Positions 18,809-29,447 of a stretch of 64,000 nucleotides of DNA are shown in pieces; the stretch's first letter is position 1, and each line of letters begins with the position of its first letter. The notes beneath the pieces are model-generated. The model was given only the letters and a program-made list of their open reading frames with translations. It searched no databases and had not been told where the DNA came from. Position numbers and translations under genes: made by a program. Source of the DNA: Polynucleobacter sp. Latsch14-2 (lineage in GTDB: Bacteria > Pseudomonadota > Gammaproteobacteria > Burkholderiales > Burkholderiaceae); assembly GCF_018881925.1 (NCBI RefSeq), contig NZ_JACVPL010000001.1, positions 338,470 through 402,469 on the forward strand, read 5' to 3'.

Positions 18809-20543
18809 AGACTGGCTTGCCTGGCTTGGAATCGGATTGGTCCGCGACAAAATAGCCGTGACGTTCAAACTGAAAGCGATCTTCTGCTTTGGCATCTTTC
18901 ATGCAGGGCTCTAGGTATGCGGTAATTATTTTTTTGGAGTTTGGATTAATCGCATCCAAGAAGTTCTTATCGCCGCTATCAGGGTGCGGGTCGGCGAAGA
19001 GATGGTCGTAGATGCGTACTTCAGCAGGAATAGCTTCAGCCGCACTCACCCAATGAATATTGCCTTTAACTTTGTAATTATTTGACCCTGCCGTACCGCT
19101 CTTGCTATCGGGAAAGTGAGTTGCATTGACTTGGATGATATTGCCAGACGCATCACTCTCAAAGCCCGTGCACTCGATAACGAAGCCATGGCGTAGACGA
19201 ACACGACCACCAGGCTGATCGCCGATTGGTGGATATAGCCTGAAGAATCCCTTAATAGGTTCCTTCATAAAGTCGTCTGCTTCAATCCACAACTCACGGG
19301 TGAAATTGAATTCACGATTACCCCATTCAGGATGCTGAGGATGGCGGGGTGCTGAACAGGGCTCGCTAGTTGCGCCATCAAAATTTTCAATGACTAGTTT
19401 GAGGGGTTTGAGTACGGCAGTAGCCCGTGGTGCTCTAGCTTCTAGATCATCGCGCAAGGCTTGCTCCAGCGTGCTCATATCAATCCAGCTATCTGCTTTC
19501 GAGACTCCAATGCGTTCACAGAACAAACGAATACTTTCTGGGGTGTAGCCTCTACGACGTATGCCTACTATGGTTGGCAAACGCGGGTCATCCCAACCCT
19601 CGACATGATTCTCTTCCACCAGTTGCAGCAACTTACGTTTACTGGTGATGGTGTAAGTTAAATTGAGGCGGGCGAATTCATATTGATGCGGCACCGGGTT
19701 CTTGAAGATGCCCAACTCTCTTAATGAGCTCACAATCCAGTCATAGAGTGGGCGATTATTTTCAAACTCTAAAGTACAGATCGAGTGCGAAACATTCTCT
19801 AGTGCGTCAGAAATACAGTGGGTGTAATCGTATAAAGGATAGATACACCACTTGCTGCCAGTGCGATGATGAGCGGTATGCCGAATGCGATAGACGACTG
19901 GATCACGCATGACAATATTGGGGTGCGCCATATCAATCTTGAGGCGCAGAACATGTTCCCCATCTTGAAATTTACCATCACGCATCTCGCGAAAGAGTGT
20001 CAAATTTTCTTCTGGTGTGCGGGCGCGGTAGGGGCTATTTTTTCCAGCTTGCCCAAAGTTGCCGCGATTGGCGTGAATGTCATCAGCACTTTGGCTGTCA
20101 ACATACGCCTTCCCATTTTGAATCAGAATTTCAGCAAACTCATACAGGCGATCAAAGTAATCGCTGGCGTGATAAAGGTGATCTCCCCAGCTAAATCCTA
20201 GCCATTTCACAGCATCCAAGATACTGTCGGCGTACTCAATGTCCTCTTTGACAGGGTTGGTGTCATCCAGGCGCATGTTGCAACGGGCGCCACCTGGCAA
20301 TACGTTGTAGTCAGCCGCTAGACCAAAGTTCAGGCAAATACTTTTGGCGTGACCAATATGCAGATAGCCATTAGGCTCCGGTGGAAAGCGGGTAATGATT
20401 GATGGAATAGGTAAATTAGCCAAATCAGTCCGCTGGTTAAAGGCGCCGCTTGCTAAGTCATGATCAATGATCTGACGTAAAAAATTGGAGGGCTCGGCTA
20501 TTGCGCCGGGAGCTGCTTTGGATGGTTTGCTATCTTGGGACAT
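18771..20543 (-). CDS. glnS: Glutaminyl-tRNA synthetase
   Basis: Class I synthetase charging tRNA-Gln, 590 residues from ATG 20543. The signatures are PPEPNGYLHIGHAKS near residue 55 (HIGH) and ITSKRKLL (KMSKS variant). The C-terminal anticodon-binding beta-barrels follow, with RLYPPIGD and HWVSAAEAIPAEVR. Its presence implies direct glutaminylation in addition to any GatCAB route. The frame is open 16 codons further, but that part is non-homologous. A minus-strand TACAAT (20555-20550) ends 6 nt before the ATG, suggesting a leaderless message. Its 3' end overlaps the convergent epimerase-like gene. Confidence 0.96.
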   Translation of the reverse strand: MSQDSKPSKAAPGAIAEPSNFLRQIIDHDLASGAFNQRTDLANLPIPSIITRFPPEPNGYLHIGHAKSICLNFGLAADYNVLPGGARCNMRLDDTNPVKEDIEYADSILDAVKWLGFSWGDHLYHASDYFDRLYEFAEILIQNGKAYVDSQSADDIHANRGNFGQAGKNSPYRARTPEENLTLFREMRDGKFQDGEHVLRLKIDMAHPNIVMRDPVVYRIRHTAHHRTGSKWCIYPLYDYTHCISDALENVSHSICTLEFENNRPLYDWIVSSLRELGIFKNPVPHQYEFARLNLTYTITSKRKLLQLVEENHVEGWDDPRLPTIVGIRRRGYTPESIRLFCERIGVSKADSWIDMSTLEQALRDDLEARAPRATAVLKPLKLVIENFDGATSEPCSAPRHPQHPEWGNREFNFTRELWIEADDFMKEPIKGFFRLYPPIGDQPGGRVRLRHGFVIECTGFESDASGNIIQVNATHFPDSKSGTAGSNNYKVKGNIHWVSAAEAIPAEVRIYDHLFADPHPDSGDKNFLDAINPNSKKIITAYLEPCMKDAKAEDRFQFERHGYFVADQSDSKPGKPVFNRSVGLKDSWK

Positions 20544-20576
20544 GCTGCCATTGTAGAGAAAAGCCTTTGCCCATAA

Positions 20577-20603
20577 AGAAAAAGCCCGCAAACTGCTGCG
20601 GGC
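20577..20603 (-). terminator. Intrinsic terminator of the tctB-tctA transcript
   Basis: On the minus strand a 7-bp stem GCCCGCA / TGCGGGC (20603-20597 and 20590-20584) with a 6-nt loop is followed by a T-rich run (TTTTTCTTT). It lies between the tctA stop and the glnS start, so it separates the tct operon from glnS. Confidence 0.85.
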
Positions 20604-20627
20604 TCGTTTCTACTAAGGCTTTGAAGA

Positions 20628-22130
20628 TTAATCTTCTACGAAAGCCTCTTCGCGGGTTTTCTTAACCGCTGGCAACGCCACGATCACCACCAAGAGGGCT
20701 GATGCAATCAGCAATCCAAGGGAGAGTGGGCGAGTCAGGAAGGTTGTGAAGTCACCACGGGAGAGCAACAAAGCGCGACGGAAGTTCTCCTCCATCATTG
20801 GCCCAAGAACGAAACCGAGGAGCAATGGAGGGGGTTCGCAACCGAGTTTGAAGAACAGGTAGCCGATCAAGCCAAAAGCTGCGGTTACATAAACGTCAAA
20901 TACGGTGTTGTTCACGGTGTATACGCCGATACAGCAGAACACCAAAATCGCTGGATACATGAAGCGATAAGGAATCTTCAGGAGCTTGACCCAAATACCA
21001 ATCAAAGGCAAGTTCAAGAGAATCAACATCACGTTACCGATCCACATGGAAGCGATCAGACCCCAGAACAAGGCTGGGTTGCTTGTCATTACCTGTGGGC
21101 CTGGCTGAATGTTGTGAATAGTCATCGCGCCAACCATCAGTGCCATCACAGCGTTTGGTGGAATACCCAAAGTCAGCAATGGAATAAACGATGTTTGAGC
21201 AGCAGCATTATTAGCAGACTCTGGGCCTGCTACACCCTCAATTGCGCCTTTACCAAACTCATGACTGTATTTAGAAGATTTCTTTTCAACAGAATAAGCA
21301 CCAAAAGCAGCCAAGGCAGCACCGCCGCCTGGCAAGATACCCAAGATCGAACCAATCGTCGTACCGCGCAAGATGGAAGGAATCATGCGCTTCACGTCTT
21401 CCTTAGTAGGAATCATAGTGGTCATCTTATTGAGGAAGCCTTCGTCCTCATCGGTCTTCTCAAGGTTATTCATGATCTCTGCAAATCCGAATACGCCCAT
21501 CGCAACAGCAACGAAGCCGATACCATCACTTAATTCAGGGATGTCAAAAGCATACCGTGATACGCCAGAGTTAACGTCGGTTCCGATTAGTCCCATTAAC
21601 AAGCCTAATACGATCATGCCGATTGCTTTAACCAATGAGCCGGAGGCAAGAACCACTGCACCAATTAACCCTAATACCATTAGGGAGAAGTATTCAGCAG
21701 GGCCAAATTTAAATGCCAGTTGGGAGAGTGGCGCAGCAAAGGCCGCTAAAACGAGTGTAGCTACGCAACCTGCAAAGAATGAGCCCATACCAGCGGTAAA
21801 GAGAGCAACGCCCGCTCGACCGTTTCGGGCCATCTGATAGCCATCAATCGCCGTCACCACCGAGGAGGTTTCACCTGGGATGTTGAGCAAAATCGCAGTG
21901 GTGGAGCCGCCGTACTGGGAGCCGTAGTAAATACCAGCCAACATGATCAATGCGGCAATTGGAGGCAAAGCATAGGTTGCTGGCAAAAGCATCGCAATCG
22001 TTGCAATTGGGCCAAGACCAGGAAGAACGCCGATCAAGGTGCCAAGTACGCAACCAATCAGGCAGTAAAGAAGGTTTTGCAGCGTAAACGCTGTATCGAA
22101 ACCGAGGGCTAAATTAGCAAATAAGTCCAT
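20628..22130 (-). CDS. tctA: Tripartite tricarboxylate transporter, large membrane subunit TctA
   Basis: Large integral-membrane subunit (500 residues, about 12 hydrophobic segments) of a TTT-family secondary transporter. Family motifs are GVLPGLGPIATIAMLLP near residue 38, YYGSQYGGSTTAILLNIPGE, and the second glycine-rich repeat LGILPGGGAALAAFGAYS. TctA works with TctB and a periplasmic TctC (Bug) receptor, usually for tricarboxylates or aromatic acids. It lies 19 nt downstream of tctB. No TctC gene lies next to it here, so the receptor must be encoded elsewhere or is shared. Confidence 0.95.
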   Translation of the reverse strand: MDLFANLALGFDTAFTLQNLLYCLIGCVLGTLIGVLPGLGPIATIAMLLPATYALPPIAALIMLAGIYYGSQYGGSTTAILLNIPGETSSVVTAIDGYQMARNGRAGVALFTAGMGSFFAGCVATLVLAAFAAPLSQLAFKFGPAEYFSLMVLGLIGAVVLASGSLVKAIGMIVLGLLMGLIGTDVNSGVSRYAFDIPELSDGIGFVAVAMGVFGFAEIMNNLEKTDEDEGFLNKMTTMIPTKEDVKRMIPSILRGTTIGSILGILPGGGAALAAFGAYSVEKKSSKYSHEFGKGAIEGVAGPESANNAAAQTSFIPLLTLGIPPNAVMALMVGAMTIHNIQPGPQVMTSNPALFWGLIASMWIGNVMLILLNLPLIGIWVKLLKIPYRFMYPAILVFCCIGVYTVNNTVFDVYVTAAFGLIGYLFFKLGCEPPPLLLGFVLGPMMEENFRRALLLSRGDFTTFLTRPLSLGLLIASALLVVIVALPAVKKTREEAFVED

Positions 22131-22149
22131 TTTTCAGAGTCCTGGTCCG

Positions 22150-22611
22150 TTAGTTTTGTAGAAAGATTGGAAGTAATGGGAACTGAAGTTTCAGACCCAA
22201 AACAAACACGGAATATGTAAATACGATGAGGAAGGTGGCGTTTACCAGGGTGCCTTTCCAATGGAATTCGTGACTAGCGCTGGCAGACATAAATACCAAA
22301 ACCGCTACAGCCACAATGAAGCCCATCGTTGGTAATAGAACTCCGTAAAGGATAACCGACCCAGTAATAAGGGCAATGATTCTCCAGTTAAAAGCAGGAA
22401 TCTTTTCAATAGCTGCCTTAGCGCTCAGTGACTTAATAAAAATCAGCAGACCAAGGGCTGTCATGAGTAAGCCTAGCCAGAATGGGAAGTAGCCAGGACC
22501 CATTTTGGCGGCAGTACCCATTTGGTATTGCAAAGCTACAACGGTAAAGAAGAGGCCGATGATCATGTACATGATCCCTGCGCCAAAATCTTTTTGATTG
22601 CGTATTTTCAA
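22150..22611 (-). CDS. tctB: Tripartite tricarboxylate transporter, small membrane subunit TctB
   Basis: Small membrane subunit of about 153 residues with four hydrophobic segments and the MGPGYFPFWLG motif typical of TctB. The open frame starts upstream at 22656 and includes an ATG at 22635. A perfect AAGGAG lies 6 nt before a TTG at 22611, and translation from there gives MKIRNQKDFGAG, the usual opening of TctB proteins, so I choose the TTG. It precedes tctA in a two-gene operon divergent from alaS. Confidence 0.85.
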   Translation of the reverse strand: MKIRNQKDFGAGIMYMIIGLFFTVVALQYQMGTAAKMGPGYFPFWLGLLMTALGLLIFIKSLSAKAAIEKIPAFNWRIIALITGSVILYGVLLPTMGFIVAVAVLVFMSASASHEFHWKGTLVNATFLIVFTYSVFVLGLKLQFPLLPIFLQN

Positions 22612-22700
22612 CTTGCGCTCCTTGTTTATCGACATTTTTGCCGATTTATTTATCAATGTTGAGCGATTGTAAGGCAGAAATGGGGGGTCTTGTCTAGCGT

Positions 22701-22737
22701 TTGCCCTAGCCTGGTGCCAATGCGATAATTATTAGCT
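22701..22737 (+). promoter_or_regulatory. alaS promoter, extended -10, nearly leaderless
   Basis: A -35-like TTGCCC (22701-22706) is followed by a 17-bp spacer and GATAAT (22724-22729), preceded by TG at the extended -10 position. The -10 ends only 8 nt before the alaS ATG at 22738, so transcription should begin within about two bases of the start codon. The spacing and hexamers make this the best-supported promoter in the window. Confidence 0.65.
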
Positions 22738-25362
22738 ATGAAAGTCTCCCAAATTCGCCAGGCTTACCTGGACTTCTTTGCCGCAAAAGGCCACCAAATC
22801 GTCCCTTCTAGCCCTGTGGTTCCGGGTGATGACCCCACACTCCTCTTTACAAATGCGGGGATGAACCAGTTTAAGGATGTATTTCTGGGCTTTGATAAGC
22901 GCCCTTATACCCGTGCCACGACTGCTCAGAAATGCATTCGTGCTGGTGGAAAGCACAATGACTTGGATAACGTGGGCTATACGGCTCGCCACCATACCTT
23001 TTTTGAGATGCTGGGAAATTTCTCTTTTGGGGACTATTTTAAGAAAGATGCCATTCAATTTGCCTGGGATTTGCTAACCGAAGTATTTAAGCTCCCCAAG
23101 GAGAGGCTCCTAGTCACGGTTTATGCCGAAGACGAAGAGGCGTATGCCATTTGGAAGGACCAAATTGGGGTTCCCGCTGATCGCATTATTCGGATAGGCG
23201 ATAACAAAGGCGCACGCTATGCTTCCGATAATTTTTGGATGATGGGCGATACAGGCCCGTGCGGCCCTTGTACTGAGATTTTTTATGATCATGGCGAGCA
23301 TATTCCTGGCGGCCCTCCTGGCAGTCCAGATGAAGATGGTGATCGCTTTATTGAGATTTGGAACAACGTGTTCATGCAGTACAACCGCGATGAAGCGGGC
23401 AATATGCATCCCTTGCCTAAGCCAAGCGTTGATACCGGCATGGGCCTTGAGCGTATTGCTGCAGTTTTGCAGCACGTTCACTCAAACTATGAGATCGACC
23501 TCTTCGTTAATTTATTGAAGGCTGCCAAAGAGGCAGTAGATGCTGCTGGCGGTGAAAACTGCGATGCCGAAAGCCCGTCACTTAAAGTCATTGCCGACCA
23601 TATTCGAGCGTGTAGTTTTGTAGTAGTAGATGGCGTGATCCCTGGTAATGCTGGTCGTGGCTATGTTCTGCGCCGTATTGCTCGTCGTGCGATCCGTCAT
23701 GGTTATAAATTGGGTGCGCGCAAACCATTCTTTTATCAACTGGTTCCAGCGCTCGTTAAAGAAATGGGTGAAGCGTATCCAGAACTACGTGCCGCGCAAG
23801 ATAAGGTTGGAGAAGTGCTTAAGCAAGAAGAAGAACGCTTCTTTCAGACAATTGCTAATGGTATGGAAATATTGGAAGGCGCTTTGGCCGGCGGTGCAAA
23901 AGTCGTCGACGGAGAAACTGCATTCCGTTTACATGACACCTTTGGCTTTCCATTGGATTTGACGGCGGACGTTTGCCGTGAGCGTGACGTTACTGTAGAT
24001 GCGCAGGGTTTTGAAGTGGCAATGCAAAAACAGCGCGACCAAGCTAGGGCTGCAGGCAAGTTTAAAGTTGCCCAAGGCTTGGAGTACTCGGGTAAGCCTA
24101 CGCAATTCCATGGTTATGACAGCCTTAAGCACACGGACGCAAAAATTACCGCCTTATATCTAGATGGCTCATCAGTCTTGTCGATCAAGGCCGGTGACGC
24201 AGCAGTGGTGGTGTTGGATAACACCTCCTTTTATGCAGAGTCTGGTGGCCAGGTTGGAGATCAAGGCGAGCTACGCAATGACGGTGCGCGTTTTACAGTG
24301 GAAGACACCTTCAAAATTCAAGCGGATGTATTTGGTCATCAAGGTGAGGTGGCTGAAGGGGAGCTTAAGGTGGGTGATTCCATCAATGCTCTGGTCGATG
24401 TTCAGCAAAGAACAGAGACAATGCGCAACCATAGCGCAACCCATATTCTTCATAAAGCATTGCGTGAGGTCTTGGGCGACCATGTTCAGCAAAAGGGCTC
24501 TTTGGTCGACTCGAGTAAAACCCGTTTTGACTTTACTCATAACGCACCCATTACTACTGCCCAGATTCGCCAAGTGGAAGATATTGTCAATCTTGAGATT
24601 TTGACCAATGCCGCAACTTCAGCAAAAGTAATGTCTTTAGATGACGCACAAAAGACTGGCGCAATGATGTTATTTGGTGAGAAGTACGGCGATGAGGTAA
24701 GGGTACTCGAGATTGGAAGCTCTAAAGAGCTTTGCGGTGGTACGCACGTTGAGCGTACTGGCGACATTGGCAGCTTGAAGATTGTTTCTGAGAGTGGTGT
24801 AGCAGCTGGTATTCGTCGCGTTGAGGCTGTGACAGGGCAAAATGCTTTGCATTTCTTGCAAGATCTAGAAGACAAGATTAACGAAGCCGCTGCTGTACTC
24901 AAGACTCATCCTGGAGATCTAGTGAATCGCGTGACACAGTTGCAAGAAAGCTTGCGCCAAGCTGAGCGCGAGTTAGAAAAGGTCAACTCTAAATTTGCAG
25001 CTAGCCAAGGGGATGAATTGGCTACCCAGGCCGTGGATGTGAATGGTATTAAGGTATTAGCTGCGCGCTTAGATGGTGCCGATGCGCAAGTCTTACGAGA
25101 AACCATGGATGCACTCAAAGTAAAACTCAAGACTGCGGCCATTGTGTTGGCTTCGGTGCAAGGTGAGAAGGTCAGTTTAGTTGCTGGTGTGACTGCCGAT
25201 GCGATTGGTAAGGTGAAGGCTGGCGATCTTGTAAATTTTGTTGCTTTGCAGGTGGGTGGTAAAGGTGGTGGCAAAGCGGAAATGGCAATGGCCGGAGGCA
25301 ATAATCCTGCAGCTCTAGGCGCAGCTTTAGCGGGTGTAAAAGATTGGGTTGCTAGCAAATGA
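22738..25362 (+). CDS. alaS: Alanyl-tRNA synthetase
   Basis: Class II synthetase of 874 residues. The catalytic core shows [18 protein letters not shown] and [10 protein letters not shown]. The editing domain carries the zinc ligands in HSATHILH (about 565) and [11 protein letters not shown] (about 665). The C-terminal C-Ala domain ends with [15 protein letters not shown]. All expected domains are present. The start is immediately downstream of an extended -10 promoter. The stop overlaps the next ATG (ATGA at 25359-25362), coupling it to a TusA-like gene. Confidence 0.97.
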   Translation: MKVSQIRQAYLDFFAAKGHQIVPSSPVVPGDDPTLLFTNAGMNQFKDVFLGFDKRPYTRATTAQKCIRAGGKHNDLDNVGYTARHHTFFEMLGNFSFGDYFKKDAIQFAWDLLTEVFKLPKERLLVTVYAEDEEAYAIWKDQIGVPADRIIRIGDNKGARYASDNFWMMGDTGPCGPCTEIFYDHGEHIPGGPPGSPDEDGDRFIEIWNNVFMQYNRDEAGNMHPLPKPSVDTGMGLERIAAVLQHVHSNYEIDLFVNLLKAAKEAVDAAGGENCDAESPSLKVIADHIRACSFVVVDGVIPGNAGRGYVLRRIARRAIRHGYKLGARKPFFYQLVPALVKEMGEAYPELRAAQDKVGEVLKQEEERFFQTIANGMEILEGALAGGAKVVDGETAFRLHDTFGFPLDLTADVCRERDVTVDAQGFEVAMQKQRDQARAAGKFKVAQGLEYSGKPTQFHGYDSLKHTDAKITALYLDGSSVLSIKAGDAAVVVLDNTSFYAESGGQVGDQGELRNDGARFTVEDTFKIQADVFGHQGEVAEGELKVGDSINALVDVQQRTETMRNHSATHILHKALREVLGDHVQQKGSLVDSSKTRFDFTHNAPITTAQIRQVEDIVNLEILTNAATSAKVMSLDDAQKTGAMMLFGEKYGDEVRVLEIGSSKELCGGTHVERTGDIGSLKIVSESGVAAGIRRVEAVTGQNALHFLQDLEDKINEAAAVLKTHPGDLVNRVTQLQESLRQAERELEKVNSKFAASQGDELATQAVDVNGIKVLAARLDGADAQVLRETMDALKVKLKTAAIVLASVQGEKVSLVAGVTADAIGKVKAGDLVNFVALQVGGKGGGKAEMAMAGGNNPAALGAALAGVKDWVASK

Positions 25363-25604
25363 CCGATATCAGCAACATCGCATTTAACGCAGAGGTAGAC
25401 GCTATTGGCATGAACTGCCCTCTCCCTATTTTGCGCACCAAGAAAGCTTTAGCAACGATGCAGTCAGGCGAGGTATTAAGAATTAAAGCTACTGACTCAG
25501 GTGCTGCTCATGACTTCCCTGCCTTTGCTAAACAGACAGGGAATGAGTTGATTGCCACCGCGAATGAGGGCAATGTCTTGGTTTTCTTCCTAAAGAGAAG
25601 ATAG
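25359..25604 (+). CDS. TusA-family sulfurtransferase
   Basis: An 81-residue SirA/TusA-fold protein with the key [12 protein letters not shown] motif; C20 is the persulfide-carrying cysteine. TusA-like proteins move sulfur for tRNA thiolation, molybdenum cofactor synthesis or sulfur oxidation. It is translationally coupled to alaS by an ATGA overlap and converges on galU, 5 nt away. The alaS neighbourhood might suggest a tRNA-modification link, but sequence alone does not separate TusA from its paralogues. Confidence 0.88.
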   Translation: MTDISNIAFNAEVDAIGMNCPLPILRTKKALATMQSGEVLRIKATDSGAAHDFPAFAKQTGNELIATANEGNVLVFFLKRR

Positions 25605-25609
25605 ACCGC

Positions 25610-26494
25610 TTAGCCTAAAGAGCGACTCTTTAAGTAAGCAGCAAAATCTTCTTTCACTTCTGGGTGACGCAAAGCAAATTCCACAGATGCTTTGAGATAG
25701 CCCAGCTTGCTTCCGCAGTCATAGCGAACGCCATCGTATTCATAAGCAAATACAGGCTCTTCTTTTAACATGGCGGCGATAGCGTCAGTGAGCTGAATTT
25801 CTCCGCCGGCTCCTGGCTTCAGGTTCCGGATATGAGCAAAGATATTCGAAGATAAGACATAGCGACCCACTACCGCTAGATTAGAGGGGGCATCTTTGGG
25901 TTGGGGTTTCTCGACCATGCCATTGAGCCTGTAAATTCCTTTGGCCACTTCATTTCCGGAAACGATGCCATAAAAACTACTCTTAGCTGGATCAATCTTT
26001 TCTACCGCCAATACTGAACCATTTTGCTCATCAAAGACTTTAAGCATTTGCTTGAGCACTGGTGGTTGCCCATCTAATAAATCATCGGCCAGAATAATGG
26101 CAAAGGGTTCATCGCGCACCAATTTCTCGGCACACAAAACGGCATGACCTAGGCCCAGAGCCTCTGGTTGGCGAACATACACACAATCAACATGGCTGGG
26201 TTTGACGCTGCGAACAATTTCCAGCAATTCTTTTTTGTTCTTGGCTTCTAGCTCGGCTTCCAATTCATAGGCTTTATCGAAATGGTCTTCAATCGCGCGC
26301 TTACTGCGACCGGTGACAAAAATCATTTCAGTAATGCCTGCGGCAATCGCCTCCTCAACTGCATACTGAATCAGCGGCTTATCAACTACATTGAGCATTT
26401 CTTTGGGGCTAGCCTTGGTGGCTGGCAAGAAGCGGGTGCCAAGGCCAGCAACTGGAAAAACTGCTTTTGTGACGGCTTTGGTTGATAAAGGCAT
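25610..26494 (-). CDS. galU: UTP-glucose-1-phosphate uridylyltransferase
   Basis: GalU makes UDP-glucose from UTP and glucose-1-phosphate for envelope polysaccharides. The nucleotide-binding [18 protein letters not shown] lies at residues 17-34. The [18 protein letters not shown] and GRYVLSS motifs and the EIQLTDAI segment follow the family order. The 294-residue length is typical. It lies 37 nt downstream of valS on the same strand and may be co-transcribed with it. Confidence 0.95.
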   Translation of the reverse strand: MPLSTKAVTKAVFPVAGLGTRFLPATKASPKEMLNVVDKPLIQYAVEEAIAAGITEMIFVTGRSKRAIEDHFDKAYELEAELEAKNKKELLEIVRSVKPSHVDCVYVRQPEALGLGHAVLCAEKLVRDEPFAIILADDLLDGQPPVLKQMLKVFDEQNGSVLAVEKIDPAKSSFYGIVSGNEVAKGIYRLNGMVEKPQPKDAPSNLAVVGRYVLSSNIFAHIRNLKPGAGGEIQLTDAIAAMLKEEPVFAYEYDGVRYDCGSKLGYLKASVEFALRHPEVKEDFAAYLKSRSLG

Positions 26495-26531
26495 ATTGAT
26501 CCCAATCGTTTTTAGTGTTTGCTTTTAGGTT

Positions 26532-29423
26532 TTACTTGAGGCGCTCTAATTGTGCAATAAGCTTCTCGTGATTTTGTTCGAACCCTGCCAATCGTTGTTT
26601 TTCCTGTGCTACAACTTCTTCTGGAGCGCGAGCAACAAAGCTTTCGTTAGATAATTTGCCGCGGGCCTTGGTGATTTCATTGGCTAAACGCTCAATTTCT
26701 TTGCTAAGTCTAATTCTTTCTGCCACTACATCAACTTCAATTTTGAGTAAGAGTTTAAGGTCGCCAACTAACGCAATTGGTGCGTCTGGAGCATCTTTTT
26801 CTAAAGCGGATTCATCGTTGTAGATTTTGACTTCAGACAGTTTGGCTAAAGCGGTGAGGTAGGGGGTGGCTTGCCTGAGGAATGCTTCAGGACCAGTAAT
26901 CCAAAGCGGTACTTTATTTCCAGGGGGGACTTGCATCTCCCCACGCAGGTTTCTACAGGCATCCACAATGGCTTTAATTTGAGCAACCCATGCTTCACTC
27001 TGTTCATCTAGCTTGTCTGGCTGGGAAACTGGGTAGGGCTGCAGGGCAATAGTTTGCTTTTCTTGCTTGGCAAGCTCTTTTCCTGATATTGGTGCAACGG
27101 TTTGCCAGAGCGTTTCAGTAATGAAGGGAATGAGTGGGTGAGCCATCCGCAAGATGGTTTCCAATACGCGCAACAAAGTACGACGTGTTGCACGTTGCTG
27201 GGCTGGAGTACCAGTCTGTAGCTGAACTTTAGCAAGCTCAAGGTACCAATCGCAATATTCATCCCAAACAAATTGATAGATGCTCGAGGCAATGTTATCA
27301 AAGCGATAGTTTTCAAAACCTTTGGCTACATCTGCCTCAGTTCTTTGAAGTAGGGAAACAATCCAACGATCAGCAGGGGAAAAATCTAAGTAGCCATCTG
27401 CGCCACATTGATTATCGCAAGGGGCAAAACCGTTTTCTTCATCACCGCCAGGACAGTTCATGAGAACGAAGCGGGTGGCATTCCAGAGTTTGTTACAGAA
27501 GTTGCGATAACCTTCACAGCGTTTCTGGTCAAAGTTGATATTGCGACCTAGCGAAGCAAGCGAAGCAAATGTGAAGCGGAGAGCATCAGTGCCAAATGCA
27601 GGAATACCTTCCGGGAATTCCTTTTTAGTTTTCTTACCAATGCTTTCAGCTTGTTTTGGGTTCATCAAGCCAGAAGTTCTTTTATTGACTAGTTCTTCAA
27701 TCTTGATGCCGTCAATCAGGTCAATCGGGTCCAAGGTGTTGCCTTTGGACTTGCTCATCTTCTGGCCTTCAGAGTCTCGTACTAAACCATGAACGTATAC
27801 GGTATGAAATGGCACCTTGCCGGTGAAGTGGCAGGTCATCATTACCATGCGCGCCACCCAGAAGAAGATGATGTCAAAGCCAGTGACCAATACAGACGAG
27901 GGTAAAAAGTGCTTGAGTTCGGGCGTCTGTTCTGGCCAGCCCAACGAGCTAAATGGTACGAGTGCTGAGCTAAACCAAGTATCGAGTACATCAGGGTCAC
28001 GAATTAGGGCGCCACTATAGCCAGCAGCTGTAGCCTTAGTTTTTGCTTCCTCTTCAGATCGCGCCACAAAGATTTGACCATCTTCTGCATACCAAGCAGG
28101 GATTTGATGGCCCCACCATAGTTGGCGTGAGATACACCAGTCTTGAATATTCTCGAGCCATTGAGTGTAGGTGGTAATCCAGTTTTCAGGGACAAGTTTG
28201 ATATCGCCTTTGGTTACTGCGTCTAATGCAGCGCCGGCGATTGATGAGCCTGGCTGATACTGATTGTCAGGACTTGGTTTAGACATAGCTACAAACCACT
28301 GATCTGTGAGCATTGGCTCAATGATTGTCTGTGTGCGGTCACCGCGCGGCACCATCAATTTATGAGGCTGTACTTTTTCCAATAGACCAGCAGCATCCAA
28401 ATCGGCAACAATTTGTTTGCGGGCTGCAAAACGCTCCATGCCTTGGTACGTAGACGGGGCATTCTCATTAATCTTTGCATCCAGGGTCAAAATATTAATG
28501 AGTGGTAATTGGTGGCGTTGACCTACTGCATAGTCATTGAAGTCATGCGCGGGAGTCACTTTTACAACCCCAGTACCAAAGTTCAAATCAACATAGTCAT
28601 CTGCGATGATTAGAATCTCGCGATTGCAGAGTGGCAAGTGCACCGACTTGCCAATCAGGTGCTTATAGCGTTCATCTTCAGGATTGACCATCACGGCTAC
28701 GTCACCCAATAAGGTTTCTGGGCGAGTAGTTGCAACTGTTAAATGCCCAGAGCCATCCGCGAGTGGATAGCGGATGTGCCACATCGAACCATCTTCTTCC
28801 TCACTAACAACCTCGAGATCAGAAACTGCAGTACCTAGAACAGGATCCCAGTTCACTAAACGTTTGCCACGGTAAATGAGCCCCTGCTCATGGAGGCGCA
28901 CAAACACCTCAACCACGGCCTTGGACATTTTGCTATCCATCGTGAAATATTCGCGGCCCCAGTCAATGGAGGCGCCTAGACGACGAATTTGGCGAGTAAT
29001 GGTCGAACCAGAGCTCTCCTTCCACTCCCAAACCTTTTCTAGGAATTTTTGGCGCCCTAAATCGTGGCGAGAAACTTTTTGTGCATCGAGTTGGCGTTCA
29101 ACGACAATTTGAGTGGCAATGCCAGCATGATCTGTGCCGGGGACCCACAAGGTATTTTTACCAGACATACGGGCATGACGGACCAGACCATCCATGATTG
29201 TTTGGTTAAAGGCGTGACCCATATGCAGGGTGCCAGTCACATTGGGTGGCGGTAGCTGAACACTAAAGTCAGCCTTGCCTTCATCAAGGGAGGCTGTGGC
29301 AATGCCTCTATTTTCCCATTCAGGCACCCAATGGGCTTCTATGGGGGCGGGTTCATAGGATTTAGCAAGCTGGTCCGCGGGACTGCTTGCTGGAGAATTG
29401 GGGGTATTCGAAGCATTTGGCAT
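26532..29423 (-). CDS. valS: Valyl-tRNA synthetase
   Basis: Class I synthetase of 963 residues. The ATP-site motifs are [16 protein letters not shown] (HIGH variant) and KMSKSKGN. The editing domain has the conserved [13 protein letters not shown]-terminal coiled coil with alternating Lys, Glu and Leu (about the last 70 residues) is the tRNA-binding arm. The ATG at 29423 is preferred over a TTG three codons upstream. The start is only 24 bp from the divergent uvrD start, with overlapping -10 elements between them. Confidence 0.96.
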   Translation of the reverse strand: MPNASNTPNSPASSPADQLAKSYEPAPIEAHWVPEWENRGIATASLDEGKADFSVQLPPPNVTGTLHMGHAFNQTIMDGLVRHARMSGKNTLWVPGTDHAGIATQIVVERQLDAQKVSRHDLGRQKFLEKVWEWKESSGSTITRQIRRLGASIDWGREYFTMDSKMSKAVVEVFVRLHEQGLIYRGKRLVNWDPVLGTAVSDLEVVSEEEDGSMWHIRYPLADGSGHLTVATTRPETLLGDVAVMVNPEDERYKHLIGKSVHLPLCNREILIIADDYVDLNFGTGVVKVTPAHDFNDYAVGQRHQLPLINILTLDAKINENAPSTYQGMERFAARKQIVADLDAAGLLEKVQPHKLMVPRGDRTQTIIEPMLTDQWFVAMSKPSPDNQYQPGSSIAGAALDAVTKGDIKLVPENWITTYTQWLENIQDWCISRQLWWGHQIPAWYAEDGQIFVARSEEEAKTKATAAGYSGALIRDPDVLDTWFSSALVPFSSLGWPEQTPELKHFLPSSVLVTGFDIIFFWVARMVMMTCHFTGKVPFHTVYVHGLVRDSEGQKMSKSKGNTLDPIDLIDGIKIEELVNKRTSGLMNPKQAESIGKKTKKEFPEGIPAFGTDALRFTFASLASLGRNINFDQKRCEGYRNFCNKLWNATRFVLMNCPGGDEENGFAPCDNQCGADGYLDFSPADRWIVSLLQRTEADVAKGFENYRFDNIASSIYQFVWDEYCDWYLELAKVQLQTGTPAQQRATRRTLLRVLETILRMAHPLIPFITETLWQTVAPISGKELAKQEKQTIALQPYPVSQPDKLDEQSEAWVAQIKAIVDACRNLRGEMQVPPGNKVPLWITGPEAFLRQATPYLTALAKLSEVKIYNDESALEKDAPDAPIALVGDLKLLLKIEVDVVAERIRLSKEIERLANEITKARGKLSNESFVARAPEEVVAQEKQRLAGFEQNHEKLIAQLERLK

Positions 29424-29447
29424 AAGAGGCAAATTATAATTGGCACG
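29424..29447. promoter_or_regulatory. Shared divergent -10 element between valS and uvrD
   Basis: The palindrome AATTATAATT contains TATAAT on the plus strand (29435-29440, 7 nt before the uvrD ATG) and TATAAT on the minus strand (29438-29433, 9 nt before the valS ATG). The two perfect hexamers share bases, so RNA polymerase can probably open only one direction at a time. No convincing -35 was seen for either; these would lie inside the opposing coding regions. Confidence 0.55.

Noticed and set aside
21114..21837. Plus-strand frames of 139 and 154 codons opposite tctA
   Set aside because: They are antisense shadows of the conserved TctA membrane coding sequence.
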